Part shown: positions 35,846 to 44,683 of the stretch, piece by piece
How positions within the stretch are numbered: position 1 is the first letter of the stretch
How the letters are laid out: the number at the start of each line of letters is the position of its first letter
Assembly (NCBI GenBank): GCA_002471225.1
Contig: DKPO01000044.1
Coordinates: 1-64,000, forward strand
Length of the DNA stretch: 64,000 nt
DNA from: Porphyromonadaceae bacterium UBA7332
GTDB taxonomy: Bacteria; Bacteroidota; Bacteroidia; Bacteroidales; UBA7332
Reading direction: 5' to 3'
The notes under the pieces: generated by a model
The model's input: the letters and a program-made list of their open reading frames with translations, nothing else
Databases searched by the model: none
Told to the model about the DNA's origin: nothing
Position numbers and translations under genes: made by a program

Positions 35846-37393
35846 TTAATTTTTAATATTCAGTGTAACGTAAGGTATAAGCATCTCTTCTAATGATATA
35901 CCTCCATGCTGAAATGTATTTTTAAAGTAGCTTACATAATAATTATAATTATTGGGGTAAGCTAAAAAATCATTATTCTCTGCAAAGATATAAGTTGAAC
36001 TGAGATTTGGTACAGGCAAACCGGCTTCTAAAGGTTTTTTAATCTCAAAGACCTCTTTTGGATTGTAATTTAGGTTTTTTCCGACCTTATACCTTAAATT
36101 GGTATTCGTGTTTTTATCACCTACAACTTTAACGGCATTATTGACACGTATTGTTCCATGATCAGTTGTCAGTACAATCTTGAATCCTTTTTTAGCAATT
36201 AATCTTAGTAGATCCAGAGTCCCTGAATGCTTAAACCAGGATCGTGTTATGGATCGGTAAGCTGCTTCTGTTGAAGCCAGTTCCCGGATCATCTTTGATT
36301 CTGTCCGGACATGCGACAGCATATCAATGAAATTTACGACTAATACGTTTAAATCATTCTGTTCCCATTCGGCAACTGTTTGGCTTAACTTTTCGGCAAA
36401 TCTGGAATCCGTATTTTTTGTATAGGAAAAAGTATGACGTCTCCGATATCGCTCCAATAAAGTATGGATAAGAGGCGATTCGTTTAAGTTTTTACCATCC
36501 TCCTCATCCTCGTCAACCCACAGTTCAGGAAACATTTTTGCTATCTGATTAGGCATTAATCCTGAAAAGATGGCATTTCGCGAATATTGAGTAGCTGTTG
36601 GTAGAATACTGTAATAAAGCTCCTCCTCAAAATGGAAGTCCTCAGCAATAAGCGGCATAATCGAGCGCCATTGATCTAATCTGAAATTATCGATTAGAAC
36701 AAAAAATACTTTCTCGTTACGATCTAACTGAGGAAATACTCTTTTCTTAAATATATCCGGGCTGATCAAAGGCCTTTTGTCTTCGTTCTGAATCCAGTGG
36801 ATGTAGTTTCGTTGAATGTATTTTGCGAAATTATTATTAGCTTCTGCCTTCTGGTAACGAAGAATCTCCTCCATCTCATTGTCGGCTTGTTCTAATTCGA
36901 TTTCCCAATAGACAAGTTTTTTATATATATCCTTCCATCCTTCGCTATCCAGAGAATCATTGATTTGCATACTGATTTTTGCAAACTCCTGACGGTAGTT
37001 GATTGTAGTTGATTCAGAGATAAACGCTTTCTTATTTAAATTCTTTTTTAGGCTAAGCAGAATCTGGTTAGGATTAACGGGCTTAATCAGATAATCGGTA
37101 ATTTTACTACCAATAGCCTGATTCATCAAATCTTCTTCCTCACTTTTCGTAATCATAATTACAGGAAGGTGAGACTTCATTTCTTTCAATTTACCCAATA
37201 CTTCCAATCCGCTTATACCCGGCATATTTTCATCAAGAAAGATAATGTCGGGATTTTCTGCTTCGATAAGATCAAGGGCATCATAACCATTTGTAGAAGT
37301 CAGGACTATATAGCCTTTTTCTTCTAAAAAGAAGATATGTGGCTTTAACAAGTCTATTTCGTCATCGACCCATAGAATTTTTATCTTTCTCAT
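35846..37393 (-). CDS. porX: T9SS response regulator PorX (receiver + PglZ domain)
   Basis: 515 residues. Residues 1-125 form a CheY-like receiver with the acidic pair DDE (10-12), phosphoacceptor D54 (IIFLDENMPG) and a lysine in DYLIKPVNP. The rest is a PglZ domain of the alkaline-phosphatase superfamily (VFFVLIDNFRLDQWRSI; YYSILPTATQYSRNAIFSGLMP; IVLTTDHGTIRV; FQHGGISLEEMLIPYVTL). There is no DNA-binding domain. Members control T9SS genes with the histidine kinase PorY and the ECF sigma SigP, and the PglZ part has been described as a metal-dependent phosphodiesterase. Its start overlaps the end of porW by 32 bases. Confidence 0.95.
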   Translation of the reverse strand: MRKIKILWVDDEIDLLKPHIFFLEEKGYIVLTSTNGYDALDLIEAENPDIIFLDENMPGISGLEVLGKLKEMKSHLPVIMITKSEEEDLMNQAIGSKITDYLIKPVNPNQILLSLKKNLNKKAFISESTTINYRQEFAKISMQINDSLDSEGWKDIYKKLVYWEIELEQADNEMEEILRYQKAEANNNFAKYIQRNYIHWIQNEDKRPLISPDIFKKRVFPQLDRNEKVFFVLIDNFRLDQWRSIMPLIAEDFHFEEELYYSILPTATQYSRNAIFSGLMPNQIAKMFPELWVDEDEEDGKNLNESPLIHTLLERYRRRHTFSYTKNTDSRFAEKLSQTVAEWEQNDLNVLVVNFIDMLSHVRTESKMIRELASTEAAYRSITRSWFKHSGTLDLLRLIAKKGFKIVLTTDHGTIRVNNAVKVVGDKNTNTNLRYKVGKNLNYNPKEVFEIKKPLEAGLPVPNLSSTYIFAENNDFLAYPNNYNYYVSYFKNTFQHGGISLEEMLIPYVTLNIKN

Positions 37394-40148
37394 ATTGTGT
37401 TTTCAGGTTATTGTAAAAATCCAAATATATCTCAGTTGAACCACCCTCAAGTAGTATTTCCAGATTCCTTTCCGAAATAGGAATTAACTTCACTCCATCG
37501 CGCAGCTGCTTCATAAAATCGGAGTTTCTGCGCAGTCGGTTTTCATAGAAAAATAATTCTTCTCTCGATTTGAATCCTTTCACGATGATCAAGATAGATT
37601 TATCACTCGTTTGGGTTTCAATATCATACTCACGAACCACAAAATTACTAAAATTAAATTTAGCTATCTGATAGATAAGATCATTCTTATACAAAGGATC
37701 TTCCGGAATCATAAATACGATCTGATGAGGTGATAACGGATCGTCTTCAAACGATACCATTTCTTCTATCTGACGGGAAGTTGAATCGGATGTCAGCATA
37801 GGATCACGATCTGCCAACTCCCCGTCATAAGACGGATAAAAGCCTCCTGTATTCAGTTTTCTGCCTTCATTGATTCCTTTTATGATATCGGTAGCTATTT
37901 CTGTTACAGCATCTTTCGGATATTCCTTAACCAAAACATCCAGCTCTTGTTTGAAGCTTTCGGATTCCCCTTCAGAAAGTAAGGCAATTGCATTCAGAAA
38001 CATAAACTTAGGCATCAGTTTAGAAGCAGGATAGCTATCAATAAACAATTTATACCGGTCTCTTACTTCCTGTAAATTCCCTTTTCTGAATACATCAAAG
38101 GCATCTGAGTAAGCCTGCTCTTCAGCTTTCAGTCGTTTCTGGTAATCCTGGATATAATCCGGATCACTGACGATTTGTGCCATTTTCGTATCCTTAAATT
38201 CATGCAAAACTTTATTTCGGATATCTTCAGCCTGAGTCATATCCTGTTTATAACAATAGATAAGATATAGCTCATACAGCACCTTTAGTTTATCCTTGTA
38301 TTGAGGATAGTCCGCTAAAAGCTTATTGTAAGTTGAAACAGCCTCAGTATAGTCCTCCAGCCTGTCTTTGTATATACCCCCGATGTGGAAAAGGCCGTTC
38401 TGTATGATTGCATGTGCAGCCTGTTTTTGTTCAGAGGTGAAAGGTATTTGTTTGAGGTAGAAATCGAGATCTTTCGGGTCGTCAGATTCTTCAAATTCAG
38501 GCGCATCATCCAAATTAGAAATCACACCTTTATCCGGAGAAACAGGTGCATCTGCAAATAACAACTCATCACTATCGGATGTAAAATCTGTATTGCCTGA
38601 TTTTTCTTTTCGTCTCCAGTTATCTTCCAGTTTACGGTTTCCCCATTGTTTCTTAAAAATCTCTTTACCCGCAGCTACTAATTGCGGATTATAGAAGTAC
38701 CAGAAATGATTATTGTTTACTCCCGGAGGGGGCGAGACAGGTTTGATTCCAGACTCTCCGCTTTCGTAATCATTTTTATTGCTGTTATATTCCTTTTCTA
38801 ATTCTTCGGCTGCTTTGATTTCTTCTTTTCGTATGATTTCATCAATAACCCGACGGATTGCTTTGTTTCGTTCTTCCTCAGACAATGTTGAGAGAACAAG
38901 CAGACTATCCTGAAGTTGAATTTGCTTGTCGTACTTTGCGAAATCGCTTAAAATACTCGCTCTTTCCTGTACCTCTTTATATCTTTTATTTTCGGCATTC
39001 ATGCCCGATAGAGCAATCGCATAATAAGGTTCAGCCTCCGTATATAGCTTCTTTGTGAAATAGATATCAGCCATCTGAAGAGCCGATAAACTTTTCTCGA
39101 TACCGTTTCGGGTACTCTTGGTTATAGCCTCAGCATAACTGTTTAAAGCTTGTGCAGTATCCTGTCTGTAAAGATGCATATTTCCGATAGCCAGAAGAAT
39201 CTGATCGGAATAATTATCGTTTTTCGGATCTTTGAGCATTCGTTTAAACGTGCGGATGGCTTTCTCGGATTGGTTGGCAGAACTTAGCTCTCCCTGTTTG
39301 ATTTTAGCATGGACAGCAACGCTGTACGGTGGATTCATCCGGATTATATGAGCCAGAGATTCGTATGCTTTTGCCTTATTACCGGTCAAAGCATAGAGTT
39401 GCGATTCTAAATAAATAAGACGATATTTTTGTGTTTTGCTTTTCGTCAGAGGAATAGCCTTTTGCAGATAAGGTAAAGCCTCAGCATACTGATCTTTCTT
39501 TAAGAGCAGCTCAAACCATACTGTATTGTATAATGGTGCTAAGAAGGGAGGGACCTCAACACCTTTTATCAAAGGCAACAAGTTTTCCGCATCGAATACC
39601 CAGCCCATAACCAAATAGGTCCGTATCATCCATAGACGTGCCTGTAGAACCACTTCCGGTTTATTTCTGAAATGTCTGGATATATAATTGAAAGTAGATA
39701 AGGCTTGCAATAAGTTTCCTTTGTAGAATTGTGCTTCGCCCCATAATAGCCATACCCGATGAATGAAAGGATTAAACTCTTCTATTTTCGCTTGTTCTCT
39801 CACCCTGCGTAAACTGTATTTTCCGTTTCGGGGGAAAGATCTGATAGAGTGGGTCTGAATAGCTTTTGTACATTTTTCGATGGTAACGTCAAATCCCGGA
39901 ATATCGGATGTAAAATCATCTTTTGCCAACTCATAAATCGGATGAGGGGGCAAAAGATGTGTATAGTTGTCTTCGAATTTATCTTCGAGGGTTTTTAAGT
40001 CTGTCTGAAACGCCTCATTTGCATTGTGATAGATATTGTATCGGGTGGTCATTTCATTATACGCACGACTTAGCAAGGTGTTCTTTTTGTTCGAACAACT
40101 GCTTAGAACTAAGGATAATAAGAAACAAATAAAAAGACGATACTTCAT
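37362..40148 (-). CDS. porW: T9SS-associated TPR lipoprotein PorW/SprE
   Basis: 928 residues. The lipoprotein signal MKYRLFICFLLSLVLSSC gives Cys18. It is followed by the family signature NTLLSRAYNEMTTRYNIYHNANEAFQ, many TPR repeats (~120-400 and ~580-760), an acidic linker (~500-560) and a C-terminal domain (NFSNFVVREYDIETQTSDKSILIIVKGFKS). PorW/SprE is an outer-membrane lipoprotein needed for T9SS function and gliding in relatives; it links the PorK/N ring to the translocon. It precedes porX with overlapping frames, a conserved pairing. Confidence 0.93.
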   Translation of the reverse strand: MKYRLFICFLLSLVLSSCSNKKNTLLSRAYNEMTTRYNIYHNANEAFQTDLKTLEDKFEDNYTHLLPPHPIYELAKDDFTSDIPGFDVTIEKCTKAIQTHSIRSFPRNGKYSLRRVREQAKIEEFNPFIHRVWLLWGEAQFYKGNLLQALSTFNYISRHFRNKPEVVLQARLWMIRTYLVMGWVFDAENLLPLIKGVEVPPFLAPLYNTVWFELLLKKDQYAEALPYLQKAIPLTKSKTQKYRLIYLESQLYALTGNKAKAYESLAHIIRMNPPYSVAVHAKIKQGELSSANQSEKAIRTFKRMLKDPKNDNYSDQILLAIGNMHLYRQDTAQALNSYAEAITKSTRNGIEKSLSALQMADIYFTKKLYTEAEPYYAIALSGMNAENKRYKEVQERASILSDFAKYDKQIQLQDSLLVLSTLSEEERNKAIRRVIDEIIRKEEIKAAEELEKEYNSNKNDYESGESGIKPVSPPPGVNNNHFWYFYNPQLVAAGKEIFKKQWGNRKLEDNWRRKEKSGNTDFTSDSDELLFADAPVSPDKGVISNLDDAPEFEESDDPKDLDFYLKQIPFTSEQKQAAHAIIQNGLFHIGGIYKDRLEDYTEAVSTYNKLLADYPQYKDKLKVLYELYLIYCYKQDMTQAEDIRNKVLHEFKDTKMAQIVSDPDYIQDYQKRLKAEEQAYSDAFDVFRKGNLQEVRDRYKLFIDSYPASKLMPKFMFLNAIALLSEGESESFKQELDVLVKEYPKDAVTEIATDIIKGINEGRKLNTGGFYPSYDGELADRDPMLTSDSTSRQIEEMVSFEDDPLSPHQIVFMIPEDPLYKNDLIYQIAKFNFSNFVVREYDIETQTSDKSILIIVKGFKSREELFFYENRLRRNSDFMKQLRDGVKLIPISERNLEILLEGGSTEIYLDFYNNLKTQYEKDKNSMGR

Positions 40149-40164
40149 TATCTGGTGATTTCAG

Positions 40165-40983
40165 TTAGGCTTTTATCATCGATTGTCTGAACTTGAAATA
40201 AATTTTACAAATCAGGTATATAATGATTGATACAATAATAATCAAAGCACCCGAAGGAACATTCAGTACATAGGAAAGGAACAAACCTGCGATGGCACAC
40301 ACAATCCCGATTCCCACACTTAAGAAAATCATTTTCTTAAACGATTTGGTAAACAAGTTGGCTGTCATCTGCGGAACGGTCAGCATAGACATCAGCAATA
40401 CAATTCCTATCAGACGGATACTGAATACAATCGTTGTAGCAATAAAGAACATCATTGCATATTCGATAAAGGCAACAGGCAGCTTCTTGGTTTTAGCAAA
40501 CTGACTGTCAAAGGCGATGTATAAAATGCTTCGGTAAAAGAATAAGAAGAACAGGGCTGATGCAACGGTCAGGATGCTGTAAACCAATAAGTCCGTTCTT
40601 GTGATGGTTAATATATTTCCAAATAAAAATTCGGTCATTCCCGGCATATAGCCCGGAGTCAGGAAGATAAACAACACACCTAACGCCATTCCTAATGACC
40701 AGAATACCGCGATAGCCGAATCCTCTCTGACGGCTTCTCTTCGTGAAAGCCATTCCACACCGAATGAGGATAAAACAGCAAAGAGCGTAGCTGTAGCGAT
40801 CGGATTCCATCCCAGATAGAACCCAAGTCCCAGTCCGCCAAAGGAAGCGTGTGTTATACCTCCGCTAATAAAAACAAGTCGGCGAACTACAATGTAAGTG
40901 CCGACTATACCACAAAGAATGCTGACAAGTATTGCACCTGCCAAAGCATTCTGAAAAAATGTATAGTTTAAAAGTTCAATCAT
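40165..40983 (-). CDS. Metal ABC transporter permease (ABC-3 / ZnuB family)
   Basis: 272 residues with about eight membrane helices. The family pattern is NALAGAILVSILCGIVGTYIVVRRLVFISGGITHASFGGLGLGFYLG, then VFWSLGMALGVLFIF, LFGNILTI, IRLIGIVLLMSMLTVPQMTANLFTKSFKKMI and GLFLSYVLNVPSGALIII. Family members import Zn2+ or Mn2+ with an ATPase and a solute-binding protein. Neither is encoded nearby, so they must be elsewhere. Its start overlaps the stop of the upstream Cys-rich protein gene by 8 bases, and porW follows 16 bases later. Confidence 0.9.
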   Translation of the reverse strand: MIELLNYTFFQNALAGAILVSILCGIVGTYIVVRRLVFISGGITHASFGGLGLGFYLGWNPIATATLFAVLSSFGVEWLSRREAVREDSAIAVFWSLGMALGVLFIFLTPGYMPGMTEFLFGNILTITRTDLLVYSILTVASALFFLFFYRSILYIAFDSQFAKTKKLPVAFIEYAMMFFIATTIVFSIRLIGIVLLMSMLTVPQMTANLFTKSFKKMIFLSVGIGIVCAIAGLFLSYVLNVPSGALIIIVSIIIYLICKIYFKFRQSMIKA

Positions 40984-41392
40984 GGAATCTTCTTTCTCCT
41001 ACGACTAATAATACTTCATCTTTAATAATTGTTGGTAATTCGATCGCACGGAGTTGCAGACTTCGGACCCATCCGGCCACTTCTTCACTTTTTAGTGTAT
41101 AAAGGATTTCTCTGAATTCCTCGATCTGATCTTCTGTGTATTCCTCTGAAGGAACTCCTCTGAAGCGATCCAGATCTTCATCTTCGTAATATTCGATATC
41201 TTTACTTACCGCTGTTAACAGGCTGTCTTTTTCGCATGTAGAATGGGCTCCACAACACTCTTCTTCCACAACAGGGCTTTCTTCTATCACTTCGCCGCGC
41301 TCTACTCTTTTTTGAAGATTCCGATAATGGAATACTCCGGCTATAGCGGCGATTAAACCGAGCACAATTAAGGCAATTATTAAAAATAACAT
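40976..41392 (-). CDS. Conserved membrane-anchored protein with Cys-rich motif
   Basis: 138 residues. One N-terminal membrane helix (MLFLIIALIVLGLIAAIAGVFHY) is followed by an acidic stretch with EECCGAHSTCEKD (a CC-x2-H-x2-C cluster able to bind a metal or Fe-S). A helical C-terminal domain follows (YTEDQIEEFREILYTLKSEEVAGWVRSLQLRAIELPTIIKDEVLLVV). It overlaps the metal-permease gene by 8 bases. A link with metal uptake is suggested by this coupling plus the Cys/His motif, but function is unknown. Confidence 0.7.
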   Translation of the reverse strand: MLFLIIALIVLGLIAAIAGVFHYRNLQKRVERGEVIEESPVVEEECCGAHSTCEKDSLLTAVSKDIEYYEDEDLDRFRGVPSEEYTEDQIEEFREILYTLKSEEVAGWVRSLQLRAIELPTIIKDEVLLVVGERRFHD

Positions 41393-41435
41393 AGATTTAT
41401 AATTTGATTTTTCAGGGACAATGAATGACTGTTTC

Positions 41436-42659
41436 CTATCCCAATTCTTCCATTTTGAAACCGATATGTTTCAAATCCTTCCAATAGTCCGGATAGGATT
41501 TCGAAACCACATGGGGTTCACAAATTTCAATTTTACCGATCTTCAGTGCAGCCGGGGCAAAAGCCATGGCCATACGATGATCTTCGTATGTATGAATCGG
41601 TTCGTTTGACGGTTCACATCTTTCTCCCTTCCATTCCAGGATTGAGTTGTTTTTATCTGTCAAAACATAACCTAATTTACGCATTTCGTTTTTCAACGCT
41701 TCCATTCGGTCTGTTTCCTTAATCTTCAGACTTTGAAGACCCGAGAAATGAAATGGAATATTCAATAAACAGCAAGTCACCACAAATGTTTGAGCCAGAT
41801 CCGGCTGATCTACGAAATTGTAGATACATTTTTTCGTTGTGATCTCTTTTTTACTGATCGTAACACCTTCTTTCGTATAGTGTGTCTGTACACCAAGCAA
41901 GCTGAACAACTCTGCACCTTTCGCATCTCCCTGCCAGCTGTTTTTATACAAATGAGGCAGTTCTAAGCGAAGATCTTTGCTTAATGCAACGATCTGATAC
42001 CAATAAGAAGCAGCCGACCAGTCACTTTCTACAAAATAAGGTTTCGGCTGATATTCGCCCGGAATCACTTTGATTTTGTTGTCTGTGATAATCACTTCTG
42101 CTCCGAAGAAACGCATTAGTTCAGCCGTCAGATGGATGTACGGACGAGATATGATAGTACCCGTCAGCGTCAGTGTCAGACCATGCTTCATATAAGGCGC
42201 AATCATCATCAAAGCCGATATATATTGCGAACTTACACCTCCGTTAAGCTCCAGTTCTCCACCCTCAAGAGCCGATCCGTAGATTCGCAGGGGAGGGTAT
42301 CCTTCTTTTTCTGCGTATTCAATCTTTCCGCCAAGTTCATTGATCGAATCGACCAAAAGCTTAATTGGTCTGTTTTTCATACGTTCGGTACCTGTGATTG
42401 TCCATTGGCCGAATGTTTTAGCCAACAGAGCTGTCAGGAATCTCATTGCCGTTCCCGCAGCACCGATATCAAAAGAAGAAGAGTCTGAATCAAGCGCTCG
42501 AAGCATAACGTTTGTATCGTCACAATCCGAAAGGTTCTCGATCGGATAGTCACTCATTGATAAAGCGTTAATGATTAGAACGCGGTTGCTGATACTCTTC
42601 GAAGAAGGTAATTTGATGATCCCTTCGTGTAATGTGTCTGTCGATATCTGATATTTCAT
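41436..42659 (-). CDS. aroA: 3-phosphoshikimate 1-carboxyvinyltransferase (EPSP synthase)
   Basis: 407 residues from MKYQISTDTL; nine further upstream codons are open but unlikely. Motifs: IKLPSSKSISNRVLII (substrate-binding Lys/Ser/Arg), DIGAAGTAMRFLTALLA, LNGGVSSQYISALMMIAPYM, VESDWSAASYW, KIKETDRMEAL and TYEDHRMAMAFAPAAL. The N-terminal motifs are somewhat divergent, as is usual in Bacteroidetes AroA. It transfers enolpyruvyl from PEP to shikimate-3-phosphate in chorismate synthesis. It lies between recQ (119-base gap) and the Cys-rich protein gene (43-base gap). Confidence 0.95.
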   Translation of the reverse strand: MKYQISTDTLHEGIIKLPSSKSISNRVLIINALSMSDYPIENLSDCDDTNVMLRALDSDSSSFDIGAAGTAMRFLTALLAKTFGQWTITGTERMKNRPIKLLVDSINELGGKIEYAEKEGYPPLRIYGSALEGGELELNGGVSSQYISALMMIAPYMKHGLTLTLTGTIISRPYIHLTAELMRFFGAEVIITDNKIKVIPGEYQPKPYFVESDWSAASYWYQIVALSKDLRLELPHLYKNSWQGDAKGAELFSLLGVQTHYTKEGVTISKKEITTKKCIYNFVDQPDLAQTFVVTCCLLNIPFHFSGLQSLKIKETDRMEALKNEMRKLGYVLTDKNNSILEWKGERCEPSNEPIHTYEDHRMAMAFAPAALKIGKIEICEPHVVSKSYPDYWKDLKHIGFKMEELG

Positions 42660-42778
42660 GTGTTTAAAGTCTAACTGAAAGTACAAACTTACTTATTTGT
42701 TTAGTAAGATAGAAGCTGTTTCGGATTTTTTTCTGCAATGCTTTCCGGTTGATTGCTTCTCAAAATAAGATTCGGATT

Positions 42779-44683
42779 TTATTCCGCTGAAACGACGGAT
42801 AATATTTCCGATTCATCTTGTTCGAGCATGCCGTCATCCAGTAAAATCCGAATGGCTTCAATGGCTTCCTCTTTCGGGCAGGCCATTTTTGTGATTAGCT
42901 CGGATAGGGTCTGCGGACAAATACTCAGGTGATTGACGATATCTTTCATCAATGACTGAAGCTGATCTTTCTTTCTCTTTTTCCGAGACAGACAGACGTC
43001 GCAAATACCGCAATCCTCCGCATTGGTCTCGTCAAAATAGGCAAGCAGCGAACGGCTGCGGCATATTTCGGTATTTTCGATATATCCGATCATAGAATCG
43101 ATCCTGCGCTGATATTTCTCCAGTCTTTCTTCGTAAACGCCTCGGTTTATCTGGATATACCTTTTCTCTTCGCGTCTTTGCAGATAAACGATATAAGGAG
43201 TCCGTTTACGTGGCACGTAACTGATGATTCCCTGTCTCGTCAGAGTCTGCAAACGTTCGTATATACCTTCCTGCGATAGATTGATCCGCTCCGAAAGCTT
43301 CTCTTCGTCTATGTAGGCATAATCTGTAAACAGACCTGTATAACTGCGCAGGATAGTCTGTATCAATTCTTCCGTTTTCGGATCCCATCCCCTTAATCTG
43401 TATAGCTCTTCTTTAGTCAGAAGAACCAGAATCCGGGATTGGCTTTCTTCTTCGGGAATATATTCGATATATCCGGCAAGTTCCAGCAATTTCAGGGCAC
43501 TGTGAGTTTGTATGACGGGCAATTCATAGAATTTACAGAAATTACCCAGATTAAACTCTCTGCAAGCTTCAAATCCGCTGTCGATGCCGATTTTCAGAAA
43601 ACTTCCTAACAAGTCATAAACCTCTTTGATAAAGTCTCGTTCCGGAAAAGCATTCGTGATACGTCTTTTGAGGGTAGGCACGTCCTGCTTGCCGATCAGA
43701 CAAACGGCATAGGCTTTCTGCTCGTCACGTCCGGCTCTTCCGGCTTCCTGAAAATACTCCTCGGGCGAGTCTGGCATATCCAGATGGATGACACAGCGTA
43801 CATCAGCTTTGTCAATACCCATCCCGAAAGCATTAGTCGAAACCATTACTCTGGTTTCTCCTCGTTTCCAGGCATCCTGTTTAGCCTCTTTAATTGAGTT
43901 TTTGAGTCCTGCGTGAAAGTAATCTGCTGAAATACCGAAACGTTGCAGATACACTGCTGTCTCTTGTGTCTTTTTTCGATTACGGGTATAAACGATTGCC
44001 GTACCCGGGATACTGTTTAGTATATGCGTAAGTTCAGACTCTTTACCGTCTGTACGCCTCACAACGTAAGCAATATTGGAACGGTAAAAACTTTTACGGA
44101 AAACATTTTCCTGCCTGAAGCGTAACTTCTCCTGTATATCCTGCACAACCTGCGTGGTTGCAGTGGCAGTCAGAGCCAGTACGGGTGTTTGCGGATGCAG
44201 GAGCCGGATGTCGGCTATATTTAAATAAGCCGGTCTGAAATCGTAGCCCCATTGTGAGATACAGTGAGCTTCATCCACGACAATCATAGACAACTGCATG
44301 ACTTTGAACTTAGCAAGAAATAATTCGGATGTTAGCCTTTCGGGCGAAACATACAGAAACTTTACTCCTCCGTACAGCGCATTGTCCAGTATGATGCTGA
44401 TTTCCGAAGTACTCATTCCCGAATAGATACAAGCCGCCTTCAGTCTGCGTTTCTTCAGATTGTCTACCTGATCCCGCATTAATGCAATCAAGGGAGTGAC
44501 GATTACGCACACTCCCTCCATTGCCAAAGCCGGCACCTGAAACGTCAGAGATTTTCCTCCCCCGGTGGGCATAAGGCCCAATGTATCCTTTCCGTCGTAG
44601 ATACTTTGAATAATATCTCCTTGTAAAGGCCGGAAGGTATCATATCCCCAATGTTTCTTCAGTATTTCTTCGAAAATTGTCAT
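42779..44683 (-). CDS. recQ: ATP-dependent DNA helicase RecQ
   Basis: 634 residues. SF2 motifs: LMPTGGGKSLTFQVPAL (I), VVDEAHCISQWGYDFRPAYL (II), LALTATAT (III), VSTNAFGMGIDKADVRCVIH (V) and EYFQEAGRAGRDEQ (VI). The RQC zinc site follows in CRSRSLLAYFDETNAEDCGICDVC, then a winged-helix-like end. A canonical HRDC domain is not visible; the last ~60 residues (LSICPQTLSELITKMACPKEEAIEAI) look like a different small helical domain. It unwinds 3' to 5' in RecF-type recombination repair. Its ATG overlaps the recJ stop by four bases. Confidence 0.95.
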   Translation of the reverse strand: MTIFEEILKKHWGYDTFRPLQGDIIQSIYDGKDTLGLMPTGGGKSLTFQVPALAMEGVCVIVTPLIALMRDQVDNLKKRRLKAACIYSGMSTSEISIILDNALYGGVKFLYVSPERLTSELFLAKFKVMQLSMIVVDEAHCISQWGYDFRPAYLNIADIRLLHPQTPVLALTATATTQVVQDIQEKLRFRQENVFRKSFYRSNIAYVVRRTDGKESELTHILNSIPGTAIVYTRNRKKTQETAVYLQRFGISADYFHAGLKNSIKEAKQDAWKRGETRVMVSTNAFGMGIDKADVRCVIHLDMPDSPEEYFQEAGRAGRDEQKAYAVCLIGKQDVPTLKRRITNAFPERDFIKEVYDLLGSFLKIGIDSGFEACREFNLGNFCKFYELPVIQTHSALKLLELAGYIEYIPEEESQSRILVLLTKEELYRLRGWDPKTEELIQTILRSYTGLFTDYAYIDEEKLSERINLSQEGIYERLQTLTRQGIISYVPRKRTPYIVYLQRREEKRYIQINRGVYEERLEKYQRRIDSMIGYIENTEICRSRSLLAYFDETNAEDCGICDVCLSRKKRKKDQLQSLMKDIVNHLSICPQTLSELITKMACPKEEAIEAIRILLDDGMLEQDESEILSVVSAE

